Shown here: positions 7,133 to 16,117 of the stretch, in pieces
How the letters are laid out: every line of letters starts with the position of its first letter
Position numbering within the stretch: the first letter of the stretch is position 1
NCBI RefSeq assembly: GCF_000508165.1
Contig: NZ_AYOZ01000023.1
Coordinates: 62,001-126,000 of the forward strand
Source: Marinomonas profundimaris
Lineage (GTDB): Bacteria; Pseudomonadota; Gammaproteobacteria; Pseudomonadales; Marinomonadaceae
Length of the DNA stretch: 64,000 bases
Reading direction: 5' to 3'
The notes under the pieces: generated by a model
Databases searched by the model: none
What the model saw: only the letters and a program-made list of their open reading frames with translations
Told to the model about the DNA's origin: nothing
Translations under genes and position numbers: made by a program

Positions 7133-8520
7133 TGGCTGAATTTATCCCTTTATGGCTCTTTGCCGGCGTTTGTGTCTGCTTATTATTTGGTTACCCTGTG
7201 GCGTTTTCTCTAGGCGGCACTGCCTTAATTTTTGCGGCAGTGGGTTCCTTTTTTGGTACCTTCGACGGTGTGTTTCTCGAAGCCTTACCAAACCGCTTGT
7301 TCGGTATTATCGGTAACGAAACCCTAATCGCGGTGCCGCTCTTCGTATTGATGGGCGTGCTACTGGAAAAATCAAAACTGGCTGAGAAGCTGCTTGATTC
7401 CATGGCGATGCTGTTTGGTACCTTGCGCGGTGGCTTGGGCATTTCGGTGATTTTGGTAGGAATGTTATTGGCCGCCAGTACCGGTATTGTGGGGGCGACT
7501 GTGGTCACCATGGGCATGATTTCATTACCAACCATGCTACGCCGTGGTTATGATCCTGCGTTAGCCGCCGGTACCATTTGTGCGACGGGCACCTTGGGAC
7601 AAATCATTCCACCATCGATTGCGTTGGTGTTATTGGGCGACGTTATGTCCAATGCCTTCCAAAAAGCGCAACTGGAAATGGGCATCTTTTCTCCAAAAAC
7701 CATTTCGGTCGGCGACTTGTTTGTTGGCGCCTTGATTCCTGGTTTGATCTTAGTTGGCATGTATATTCTTTACGTCATCGCTGTCGCATGGTTACAGCCT
7801 CATAAAGCACCAGCCGTGCCGCGTGAAGAATTGCGTAATGGCTCTACTGAACCGTTGGCCATACAACTTATAAAAGGCTTGGTTCCACCTTTGGCGCTGA
7901 TCTTTGCCGTTCTTGGTTCTATCTTAAGCGGTATTGCAACGCCAACCGAAGCCGCTGGTGTCGGTGCATTAGGCGCCGCGATTTTAGCCTTAGCAAGCGG
8001 TAAATTGAGCTTTCCAACGTTGAAAGACGCGGTGTACTCCACCACAAAAGTCACCTGCATGGTTTTCATGATCCTCATCGGTGCGTCACTGTTTTCTTTG
8101 GTGTTCCGTGGCTTTGGCGGCGAAGAGTTGATTCAAGACTTCTTCTCTCAGCTTCCTGGTGGTGTGGTTGGCGCCATGATTGTCGTTATGTTGTTGATGT
8201 TCTTTCTTGGCTTCATTTTAGACTTCATCGAGATCACCTTTGTCGTCGTACCGATTGTGGCGCCAGTTTTATTGGCAATGGGCTTAGACCCTGTTTGGTT
8301 AGGCATCATGATGGCGATCAACTTGCAGACATCGTTCCTAACGCCGCCGTTTGGCTTCGCTCTGTTTTACTTACGTGGTGTCGCGCCACCAGAGCTAAAA
8401 ACACAGTCTATTTATAAAGGGGTTTTGCCTTTTATTCTGATCCAGCTGTTTGTGCTATTAATGCTCTCAATCTGGCCAGAGCTGGCGACCTGGTTGCCTG
8501 AACAAGTGTATGCAGACTGA
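7132..8520 (+). CDS. TRAP transporter large permease (DctM type)
   Basis: Main transport channel of the TRAP system, 462 residues with about a dozen hydrophobic helices. It contains ATGTLGQIIPPSIALVLLGD and NLQTSFLTPPFGFALFYLRG, which are characteristic of DctM proteins of the COG4664 class. It is translationally coupled to the small permease by a one-base overlap. The substrate class is probably a 2-oxo acid or similar organic acid, judged from the relatedness of the nearby binding proteins to TakP. This pairing is inferred. Confidence 0.92.
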   Translation: MAEFIPLWLFAGVCVCLLFGYPVAFSLGGTALIFAAVGSFFGTFDGVFLEALPNRLFGIIGNETLIAVPLFVLMGVLLEKSKLAEKLLDSMAMLFGTLRGGLGISVILVGMLLAASTGIVGATVVTMGMISLPTMLRRGYDPALAAGTICATGTLGQIIPPSIALVLLGDVMSNAFQKAQLEMGIFSPKTISVGDLFVGALIPGLILVGMYILYVIAVAWLQPHKAPAVPREELRNGSTEPLAIQLIKGLVPPLALIFAVLGSILSGIATPTEAAGVGALGAAILALASGKLSFPTLKDAVYSTTKVTCMVFMILIGASLFSLVFRGFGGEELIQDFFSQLPGGVVGAMIVVMLLMFFLGFILDFIEITFVVVPIVAPVLLAMGLDPVWLGIMMAINLQTSFLTPPFGFALFYLRGVAPPELKTQSIYKGVLPFILIQLFVLLMLSIWPELATWLPEQVYAD

Positions 8521-8578
8521 TTTAAGACATAACTTTTGAAATAACAAAAACAGAACTCATTAAGTTAGGACAAAAAAT

Positions 8579-9541
8579 ATGAAAGCAATGCAAATGAAAG
8601 ACTACGGTCCAGCCAGCGATTTAACGCTGACTGATGCCAACAAACCCAGCATCAATGCGGATCAACTGTTGGTTCAAGTCGGTGCGGCTGGCGTGAATCC
8701 AGTCGACACCTACATTCGCTCTGGCACAAACAACTACAAAGCAACGTTTCCGCATACACCAGGATCCGACGGCGCCGGCACCATTGTTGAGCTAGGCGAA
8801 AACGTCACCGGGTTCCAAGTCGGTCAGCGCGTGTATTTCAGTCGTAACCTTGGCGGCTCTTCGGCGGAATTTACCGTGTGTGCTACCACGCACACTTACC
8901 CGTTAGCCGACGCGTTATCGTTTGAAGAAGGCGCGTGTCTAGGCGTGCCTTATACAACGGCGCATCGTGCGTTATTTGGCCGAGCACACGCGAAAGCGGG
9001 AGATAAAGTCCTTGTGCATGGCGCAACAGGCGCAGTCGGCATTGCCACTGTTCAGCTGGCGTTAGCCGCTGGCATGGATGTAGTGGCCAGTGCAGGCACG
9101 GCGGCAGGCGCAGAATTATTGCGTCAACAAGGCGTCGACACCGTTATCATGCACAACGAAGCCGACCATCTTGTGCCTTTCCAAACGCTTGAAAACGGCT
9201 TTGATGTCGTGATCGAAATGTTGGCCAACCATAACCTAGATCAAGACTTAAAAGCCTTGGCCTTTGGTGGTTGTGTGGCCGTGATTGGTAACCGTGGCAC
9301 GGTTGAGATTAACCCTCGTGACCTGATGGCGCGTGATGCGTCTGTGGTTGGCGTGGCGTTGGCCAATGTACAGCCAAACGAGCTCGCATTGATTGCAAAA
9401 TCCCTATTGCCACTGTTTGAAAAAGGCGTGTTGAAGCCCGTGGTTCGCCATAGCTATGCCTTAACGGAATTGGCACAAGCCCATGAAGATGTTCTGAAAT
9501 CAGGGGCATTGGGCAATCTTGTTATTCGCGTTAGTGAGTAA
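8579..9541 (+). CDS. NAD(P)H:quinone oxidoreductase, zinc-free MDR family
   Basis: A 320-residue medium-chain reductase of the QOR type. The GroES-like half ends near residue 120. It is followed by a Rossmann fold with the dinucleotide motif HGATGAVGIATVQLA at about 147-161. The structural zinc cysteines of alcohol dehydrogenases are absent, as in quinone reductases. It lies 58 bp after the TRAP permease and might be co-transcribed, though its substrate (quinone, enone or other) cannot be told. A strong hairpin follows the gene. Confidence 0.85.
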   Translation: MKAMQMKDYGPASDLTLTDANKPSINADQLLVQVGAAGVNPVDTYIRSGTNNYKATFPHTPGSDGAGTIVELGENVTGFQVGQRVYFSRNLGGSSAEFTVCATTHTYPLADALSFEEGACLGVPYTTAHRALFGRAHAKAGDKVLVHGATGAVGIATVQLALAAGMDVVASAGTAAGAELLRQQGVDTVIMHNEADHLVPFQTLENGFDVVIEMLANHNLDQDLKALAFGGCVAVIGNRGTVEINPRDLMARDASVVGVALANVQPNELALIAKSLLPLFEKGVLKPVVRHSYALTELAQAHEDVLKSGALGNLVIRVSE

Positions 9542-9557
9542 GAATCACTAACGTCGC

Positions 9558-9595
9558 CAAACTCGACGTTTTAATACTATAAAACGTCGAGTTTG
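9558..9595. terminator. Long hairpin after the quinone reductase gene
   Basis: CAAACTCGACGTTTTA and its exact complement form a 16-bp stem with a 6-nt loop. The T-tract is weak, but the position after the operon end and before the AraC gene suggests termination. Confidence 0.65.
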
Positions 9596-9734
9596 CTATC
9601 TCTTTGAATTTCCCTCATATTCTCCCCTAAACACACGAAATCACCGTAAATTCGGGTATCTCCAAAAAAATACGCTACTAAAGCGCCAATAAGCTCGCTA
9701 TACTTTCCCGATTAATCCACCCAAAAGGCACATT

Positions 9735-10508
9735 TTGACTCAGTCTGATTCCGACGTTTTCAGCCTGCCAAATGAAGCGGATACCCATGATCACGACTTT
9801 CACCAATTGGTGGTCGTTTTAGATGGTAATACCGATTTCGATATTCAAGGCAAAGGCAAGCAGCTGCATACTGGCGAAGGTTGTATCCTTCCGTCAGAAA
9901 ACAGCCATGCGTTTGCGGGTCTGGGGGAAAATCGCATCATGGTGGTCAATCTGCCGATTCCGCCGCAAAAAAGCATTACCGACGAAGAATACGAAATCGT
10001 CTCGCGTCTGTTCGATCAAGCCGCGTATTTTCAGCTCAATCCACGTTTACAAATTTTAGCGTCTGCCTTGTCGGGCGAATTGCAGCAATATCCAAACGAC
10101 ACTGTGCTGGCTAGGGCTTGCGGTAACACCTTGCTCAGTGCCATTCGTCATCAGCTCAACAGCAAAAACGTTCGTACACGCGGCAATCACCTTGATATCG
10201 ACAAGCTCGACCAATTTATCGAGCTCAACTTATCGCGTCGTGTACACATCGATCAGCTCGCTAACTTCTGCTTTCTGAGTGTCAGCCAATTTCACGAACG
10301 CTTTAAAGACAGAACGGGCATGACGCCGCATCAATACTTGATGCGCAAACGCTTAGAACGCGCTCAAGCATTATTACGAGAAGGCTTCCCGCCGATCCAA
10401 GTGGCTGAAATGTGTGGTTTTTCCAGCCAGAGCGCGATGACCAACGTGTTTTCTCAAACACTCAGCATCACACCGTTAAAATACCAGAAACAATTCGTCA
10501 GCCGCTAA
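9735..10508 (+). CDS. AraC-family transcriptional regulator, probably of putA
   Basis: A 257-residue protein with an N-terminal cupin (HDHDFHQLVVVLDG at about 18-31) and a C-terminal double helix-turn-helix at about 155-257. The C-terminal half includes MTPHQYLMRKRLERAQALL and FSSQSAMTNVFSQ. The start is TTG at 9735 with AAAAGG 6 nt upstream; no ATG occurs in the first 100 codons, so TTG is the credible choice. It lies directly upstream of putA in the same direction, a position in which AraC-type activators of proline catabolism are known in other proteobacteria. The proline link is inferred. Confidence 0.82.
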   Translation: MTQSDSDVFSLPNEADTHDHDFHQLVVVLDGNTDFDIQGKGKQLHTGEGCILPSENSHAFAGLGENRIMVVNLPIPPQKSITDEEYEIVSRLFDQAAYFQLNPRLQILASALSGELQQYPNDTVLARACGNTLLSAIRHQLNSKNVRTRGNHLDIDKLDQFIELNLSRRVHIDQLANFCFLSVSQFHERFKDRTGMTPHQYLMRKRLERAQALLREGFPPIQVAEMCGFSSQSAMTNVFSQTLSITPLKYQKQFVSR

Positions 10509-10785
10509 GCCCTCTTTTCTCTTACTTTTTCCCGATATCGACTCAAGAACACCGACACTTTCTGCGGATTCTAAAAAAGTCGGACTTTCTTATAAAAAAA
10601 AACGATTTTTTCGAAAGACACAAAATCCCTTCTGTCACTAAAGTGTCAGCATTATCCAGATATGCGCGCGGCGTCTTTTGATTGATTAAAAAATAGCCAA
10701 AGATACGCGTTATGCTCTATAACAAATATGCGGCCAATTATAAAAAGCCATGTCGATTTTTATGCCTACGCGGGAGAATACAACC

Positions 10786-13700
10786 ATGTTTAAAGCGATT
10801 GAGGTGTTACAACCTAACTTCATTCAGCGACCACTTAACGAATTGTGGCAGCTTATTTCTCCTCTTTATAAGATGGATGAAGAAAAGTGGTTGAACGAGC
10901 TTTTGCCATTGGCAAAACCGTCTGAAAGCGAGCTACTAAACCAAACCAATGCCGCGTCCAACTTGATTGCCGATGTGCGCCAAGACGACGACAGCATGTC
11001 GATGATTGACGCCTTGTTGTTAGAATACAGCCTAGACACCAAAGAAGGCATTTTGTTGATGTGCTTGGCCGAAGCGTTAATGCGCGTGCCAGACAAAGAA
11101 ACCGCAGACGCCTTCATCAAGGACCGTTTGAGCGTCGCCGATTGGGCCTCTCATGCAAAAAATTCTGACTCCTTCTTCGTCAATGCCTCCACGTGGGGAT
11201 TGTTGCTCACTGGCAAAATCGTCACCATGGACGAAAACCAAGACGGCACACCCGCCAACCTGGTGAATCGCATGGTCAACCGGGTTTCTGAGCCAGTGAT
11301 TCGCAAAGCGATGAACCAAGCGATGAAAATCATGGGGCATCAATTTGTATTAGGTCGCAGCATCCAAGAAGCCTTGTCTCGTGGCAAAAGCTACCGCGAC
11401 AAAGGGTACACCTATTCTTTCGACATGTTGGGTGAAGCCGCACTGACCGCAGCGGATGCCGAAAAATATCTAAAATCTTACGAGCAAGCTGTCGACGCCG
11501 TTGGCAAAGACACCTACAGCCAAAAACACCGCCCGACGATTTCGATCAAACTGTCTGCGCTTCACCCTCGCTACGAAGTGGGTTGTGAAGAACGTGTGAT
11601 GACGGAGTTGTTCGACAGCGTGAAAGGCTTAATCACCAAAGCGCGCGCCTTAAACGTCGGCATTACCATCGACGCCGAAGAAGCCGATCGCTTAGAGCTG
11701 TCTTTACACCTATTTGAAAAACTCTACCGCGATGAATCAACCAAAGGCTGGGGCTTATTTGGCCTAGTGGTTCAAGCTTACTCCAAACGCGCGCTGCCGG
11801 TTTTGGTTTGGTTGGCGGCACTGGCCAAAGAGCATGGCGATCGCATTCCTGTTCGTCTTGTAAAAGGCGCGTACTGGGATTCTGAAATCAAGCTTTGCCA
11901 ACAACGAGGCATCGACGGCTACCCTGTTTACACGCGTAAAGAGTCCACCGACGTGTCCTACTTAGCGTGTGCGCATTTCCTATTGAGCGAACACACTCGC
12001 GCGAACATTTTTCCGCAGTTTGCCAGCCACAATGCACACACCATCGCGACCATTAACTGCATCGCAACGCAGCTAGGCGCGACCACGCAAGAGTTTGAAT
12101 TCCAGCGATTGCACGGCATGGGCGATGCACTCTATAACCGTTTAATTAAAAACAGTGACATCTGTGTCCGTATTTACGCCCCAGTGGGTAGCCACAAAGA
12201 CTTACTGCCTTACTTGGTTCGTCGTTTGCTAGAAAACGGCGCAAACAGTTCCTTTGTCCACCGCTTGATCGATGCCAGCTACCCAATTGCAGACTTGATC
12301 GATCACCCTGTCACAACGCTAGAAAAACGCAAATCGTTGGCGAATCCACATATCAACTTGCCATCCAGCTTGTTTGACGATCGTAAAAACTCGTTCGGAC
12401 CGAACATCGAAATCGAATCCGATTGGACACCATTCAAAGCCAAAATCGACGCCTTCATGGGACAAGACACCCAATGGCGTGCTTTCCCTATCGTTGGTGG
12501 TGAAAAGGTCGAAACAGGACACACTCACGCAGTACTAAGCCCTTATGATCACAGTGAATCCGCGGGGCAGATCGATTGGGCAGACACCGCGACCGTCACC
12601 AAAGCCATCGACTTAGCCGAAGCCGCTTTCCCTGCATGGTCTGCGCGTCCTGCGACAGAGCGTGCCGATTGCCTTGATAAAATGGCCGACTTGATGGAAG
12701 AAAACTACGCGGAGCTGATGGCACTTTGTCATCGTGAAGCGGGAAAAACCATTCAAGACAGCATCGACGAAGTGCGTGAAGCCGTGGATTTTTGTCGCTA
12801 CTACGCACAACAAGCGCGTAGCCATTTTGCCACCGCAACGCCTTACACCGACTTCTTGGGTCAAGAAAAACACGCCACGCTAAATGGTCGTGGCGTATTT
12901 ACGTGCATCAGTCCTTGGAACTTCCCATTGGCGATCTTCACCGGTCAAGTGGTTGCCGCGCTTGTCGTGGGTAATACGGTCGTTGCCAAACCGGCGGAAC
13001 AAACCAGTTTAATCGCGTTTCGTGCGATTGAATTGATGCATCAAGCTGGCATTCCAACCGACGTACTTCACCTTTTACCTGGTGACGGCGCGACGGTTGG
13101 TGCACCGATCACCAGCGACAAACGCATTGCTGGATTGGCTTTCACAGGGTCAACCGGTACGGCTCAATTGATCAACCGCACACTCGCTGCACGCGGCGTA
13201 GCGCCAGTGCCTGTCATTGCCGAAACCGGTGGTCAAAATGCCATGTTGGTGGATTCCACGTCGTTACCAGAGCAAGTCGTTCGAGATGCCGTTCGTTCCG
13301 CGTTTGCATCCGCAGGACAACGCTGTTCTGCACTGCGCGTCTTGTTCGTACAAGAAGACATCGCGAATCGCGTTATTCCAATGATCAAGGGCGCGATGCA
13401 AGAACAGTCCGTTGGTTTGCCGTATTTGCACAGCACGGATGTCGGTCCAGTGATTGATAAAAAAGCTCAAACCATGTTGCTTGAGCACATTGAACACATG
13501 ACCAAAGACGCCAAGTTGATTGCACAAGCCGCGCTGCCATCGTTTGCGGACAAAGGCACGTATGTTGCGCCAACGGCATTTGAAATTGCCAGTATTGATC
13601 AACTTACCGATGAAAAATTCGGCCCGATCCTTCACGTTGTGCGCTACAAAGCACGCGACTTAGACAAGATCATCGATACGATTAACCACTCAGGTTTTGG

Positions 13701-13908
13701 TCTGACGTTAGGCGTTCATAGCCGTAACGAAACCACTTGTGCGCGCATCGCGAGTCGAGCTCGCGTGGGTAACTTGTACATCAACCGTGACCAAGTCGGT
13801 GCCGTGGTGGGCGTTCAGCCTTTCGGCGGACAGGGTTTGTCTGGTACTGGCCCAAAAGCCGGTGGCCCGCACTATCTTCAACGCTTCGCCATTGAGCAAG
13901 ACCTTTAA
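10786..13908 (+). CDS. putA: Bifunctional proline dehydrogenase / L-glutamate-gamma-semialdehyde dehydrogenase PutA
   Basis: Oxidises proline to glutamate in two steps, with FAD in the N-terminal PRODH barrel and NAD in the C-terminal aldehyde dehydrogenase. The PRODH part has RPTISIKLSALHPRYE and LVKGAYWDSEIK (about residue 357). The dehydrogenase part has general base Glu813 in ETGGQN and nucleophile Cys847 in GQRCSALR. I use the ATG at 10786, with GGGAG 9 nt upstream, not the upstream in-frame ATG. At 1040 residues it has no N-terminal ribbon-helix-helix repressor domain. It also stops before the C-terminal ALDH-superfamily domain, which is encoded by the next gene. Confidence 0.95.
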   Translation: MFKAIEVLQPNFIQRPLNELWQLISPLYKMDEEKWLNELLPLAKPSESELLNQTNAASNLIADVRQDDDSMSMIDALLLEYSLDTKEGILLMCLAEALMRVPDKETADAFIKDRLSVADWASHAKNSDSFFVNASTWGLLLTGKIVTMDENQDGTPANLVNRMVNRVSEPVIRKAMNQAMKIMGHQFVLGRSIQEALSRGKSYRDKGYTYSFDMLGEAALTAADAEKYLKSYEQAVDAVGKDTYSQKHRPTISIKLSALHPRYEVGCEERVMTELFDSVKGLITKARALNVGITIDAEEADRLELSLHLFEKLYRDESTKGWGLFGLVVQAYSKRALPVLVWLAALAKEHGDRIPVRLVKGAYWDSEIKLCQQRGIDGYPVYTRKESTDVSYLACAHFLLSEHTRANIFPQFASHNAHTIATINCIATQLGATTQEFEFQRLHGMGDALYNRLIKNSDICVRIYAPVGSHKDLLPYLVRRLLENGANSSFVHRLIDASYPIADLIDHPVTTLEKRKSLANPHINLPSSLFDDRKNSFGPNIEIESDWTPFKAKIDAFMGQDTQWRAFPIVGGEKVETGHTHAVLSPYDHSESAGQIDWADTATVTKAIDLAEAAFPAWSARPATERADCLDKMADLMEENYAELMALCHREAGKTIQDSIDEVREAVDFCRYYAQQARSHFATATPYTDFLGQEKHATLNGRGVFTCISPWNFPLAIFTGQVVAALVVGNTVVAKPAEQTSLIAFRAIELMHQAGIPTDVLHLLPGDGATVGAPITSDKRIAGLAFTGSTGTAQLINRTLAARGVAPVPVIAETGGQNAMLVDSTSLPEQVVRDAVRSAFASAGQRCSALRVLFVQEDIANRVIPMIKGAMQEQSVGLPYLHSTDVGPVIDKKAQTMLLEHIEHMTKDAKLIAQAALPSFADKGTYVAPTAFEIASIDQLTDEKFGPILHVVRYKARDLDKIIDTINHSGFGLTLGVHSRNETTCARIASRARVGNLYINRDQVGAVVGVQPFGGQGLSGTGPKAGGPHYLQRFAIEQDL

Positions 13909-13922
13909 GGGGAGACACTATT

Positions 13923-14606
13923 ATGACAATCGTACAACCTATCCAAATTCAGGTCGCTCAAAAAGTCTTCGAAGCATGGGACAAAATCGGTGTCACAGGT
14001 CGAGCAGAAAAACTGCAGAAAGCCTTAAACGCCTTTCCTAACAACGAAAGAAAAATGGCCGCTTGGCAGATCGAAAATGCAGAAAAAGAAATAGCGGAAA
14101 CTCGCGTCATGCATGGCCCGACCGGTGAACGCAACGAGCTATCAAGCCAAGGCCGTGGCCCGTTCCTTTGCATGTCATTGGTCGAAAGTGACAACGCCAA
14201 AGTTGGTTTGGTTGGTCAGGTCTTTACGGCGTTAATCGCGGGCAATCCGGTGATTACCGTCGGTCCGACTGGGCAAGAAATCATGGACATGATTGCACCA
14301 TTCGTTGCCGAAGGCGTCATTCAAAACATCGCAGAATCGGCACAAGACTCTTTAATAGAAGCCAATCATTTGGCTGGCATTGCAACGCTTTGCGACCCTA
14401 TGCAAGCGCAATTGCTAAACCAACGTCTTGCAGCAAAAGGCGGCCTTATTTGTCAGTTGATCGAAGAAACCGACAGCGACAACCTAAGCGCTATCGCGAA
14501 ACCGCATTACTTATTGCGCTTCGTTACGGAACGCACCGTGTCGAACAACACCACCGCGATCGGCGGCAACGCGACCCTGCTTGAATTGGGTAGCATGAAC
14601 GACTAA
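13923..14606 (+). CDS. Stand-alone PutA C-terminal ALDH-superfamily domain protein
   Basis: A 227-residue protein encoded 14 nt after putA, with GGGGAG-type spacing before its ATG. It carries GPTGERN at about 64-70 and NNTTAIGGNATLLELG near the C-terminus. These correspond to motifs I recognise in the final domain of long PutA proteins (E. coli ends with a very similar NT-A-GGNA-L element). It resembles the NAD-binding half of an aldehyde dehydrogenase but lacks a catalytic cysteine. In long PutAs this domain caps the substrate tunnel and supports dehydrogenase activity. Here it is probably a separate subunit binding PutA. It is often annotated loosely as a P5C dehydrogenase; catalytic activity alone is unlikely. 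Confidence 0.85.
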   Translation: MTIVQPIQIQVAQKVFEAWDKIGVTGRAEKLQKALNAFPNNERKMAAWQIENAEKEIAETRVMHGPTGERNELSSQGRGPFLCMSLVESDNAKVGLVGQVFTALIAGNPVITVGPTGQEIMDMIAPFVAEGVIQNIAESAQDSLIEANHLAGIATLCDPMQAQLLNQRLAAKGGLICQLIEETDSDNLSAIAKPHYLLRFVTERTVSNNTTAIGGNATLLELGSMND

Positions 14607-14634
14607 CGTTGTTAGACAATGAAAACACAGCTCG

Positions 14635-14669
14635 AAAAAAAACCTCTTTGTTACCAAAGAGGTTTTTTT
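14635..14669. terminator. Bidirectional terminator between putA operon and TRAP binding-protein gene
   Basis: AACCTCTTTG and CAAAGAGGTT form a 10-bp stem around TTAC, with an A-run before and a T7 run after. It can end the rightward putA operon and the leftward binding-protein gene, which converge here. Confidence 0.88.
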
Positions 14670-14693
14670 ATGGATGCTGATTAATCTAACAGA

Positions 14694-15806
14694 TTATTCA
14701 ATGTCTCGAGCGTTGATGTAAGCGCGCTCAGACACTTCGTGCCACGCTCTTACTTTGCCGCCAAAGTCTTTGAATGAGTCATATACTTTCTGGCTCATAG
14801 GGTCTGCTGCGGCCACTTCTTCTAATGTTTCTGTAGAGGCTTTTTTCAGTGCCGACAAAACGTCATTAGGGAACGGTTTCAATACCACATTGTGCTCATT
14901 AACCAACGTCTCTAGTGCCGTGTTGTTCAAGGCTGTGAACTCATCCAGCATGTCTGCGTTCGCTTGGCGAGTCGCCGCACGTACGATCAACTGAAGGTCT
15001 TTCGGTAAGGCTTCAAACGCTTCTTTGTTATAAAGCGCTTCCATGGTGGAACCTGGCTCATGCCAACCTGGGTAGTAGTAAAACTTCGCCGCTTTGTACA
15101 AGCCAAACGCTAGGTCATTGTAAGGTCCAACCCACTCTGTTGCGTCGATTGCGCCCGTTTGCAATGACGTGAAGATCTCGCCGCCTGGCAAGTTGATTGG
15201 CGTTCCGCCGACTTTCTTCAAGACTTCGCCACCAAGACCAGGAATACGCATTTTCAGACCTTGGAAGTCATCAAGCGAGTTGATCTCTTTATTGAACCAA
15301 CCACCCATTTGCACGCCCGTATTACCGGCCGCCATTGGGATTAGGTTAAACGGGGCATAGATTTCTTCCCACAGTTTCAAACCGCCACCGTGGTGAATCC
15401 AAGAGTTGATTTCTTGTGCTGTAAAACCGAATGGAACCGCGGTGAAAAACTGCGCCGCTGGCGCTTTGCCTTTCCAGTAATACGCTGCACCGTGACCCAT
15501 TTGAGCCGTGCCGCGTGATACCGCATCAAACACTTCCAATGGTGGAACCAGCTCACCCGCCGCATACACTTTAATGTTTAAGCGACCATTGGACATTTCC
15601 GTAATATTTTTAGCGAGCGCTTCTGCGCCTGTACCCAACCCTGGAAAGTTTTTCGGCCAAGTCGTGACCATTTTCCAGTTAATGACGTCGACTTTCTTTT
15701 CTGCTTTTGCTGTTTCTTCCGCTTTTTCGGATCCACCGCACGCCGCTAATGTTGCTGCTGTCAAACCGACTAACGCCAGCTTGCCCCACGTTTTTATTGT
15801 TTTCAT
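14694..15806 (-). CDS. TRAP transporter substrate-binding lipoprotein, TakP-like (copy 1)
   Basis: A 370-residue extracytoplasmic binding protein of the COG4663/TakP class, whose members bind 2-oxo acids. It has TTWPKNFPGLGTGAEALAKN, EWVGPYND and PGWHEPG, typical of this class. The N-terminus ends in a lipobox, LAAC with Cys23, so membrane anchoring is predicted; free periplasmic proteins are more usual for TRAP receptors. GAGGG lies 9 nt before the ATG. It is monocistronic, far from permease genes, and closely related to the next gene upstream. Likely partner: the permeases at 6.6-8.5 kb (inference). Confidence 0.9.
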   Translation of the reverse strand: MKTIKTWGKLALVGLTAATLAACGGSEKAEETAKAEKKVDVINWKMVTTWPKNFPGLGTGAEALAKNITEMSNGRLNIKVYAAGELVPPLEVFDAVSRGTAQMGHGAAYYWKGKAPAAQFFTAVPFGFTAQEINSWIHHGGGLKLWEEIYAPFNLIPMAAGNTGVQMGGWFNKEINSLDDFQGLKMRIPGLGGEVLKKVGGTPINLPGGEIFTSLQTGAIDATEWVGPYNDLAFGLYKAAKFYYYPGWHEPGSTMEALYNKEAFEALPKDLQLIVRAATRQANADMLDEFTALNNTALETLVNEHNVVLKPFPNDVLSALKKASTETLEEVAAADPMSQKVYDSFKDFGGKVRAWHEVSERAYINARDIE

Positions 15807-16117
15807 TCGCTTTATCCCTCAGGAGATGAGTTAGATTTATTGTTATAAGACCAAGCCTTCCAGCTCGATTAATCACACAACCCCAATTGTGCGATTCGGG
15901 TCAGTATTAAGACTAAATATTGACCCTTTAGACACATTTTGTGCACTAAGTGATTTAGATAGTATGAATTGCCGTCTCAGCTCTCAAGATCTTTTTTATT
16001 TTATTTCTGCATCCCCCTCGTTACAGCGGGTTTATTGCCCATAAAAAAGCGCCGTTATCGACGATAACGGCGCTTAAAATCAGTCAAAACAATGACTTTC
16101 TGACAATATCAGAAGGA
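15807..16117. other. Intergenic region between the two TRAP binding-protein genes
   Basis: It holds the promoter region of copy 1 and the terminator of copy 2 (16043-16075). No reading frame of interest and no clear promoter consensus could be assigned. Confidence 0.5.
16043..16075 (-). terminator. Rho-independent terminator of TRAP binding protein copy 2
   Basis: AAGCGCCGTTATCG pairs with CGATAACGGCGCTT, a GC-rich stem. On the minus strand it is followed by a T6 run. Confidence 0.9.
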
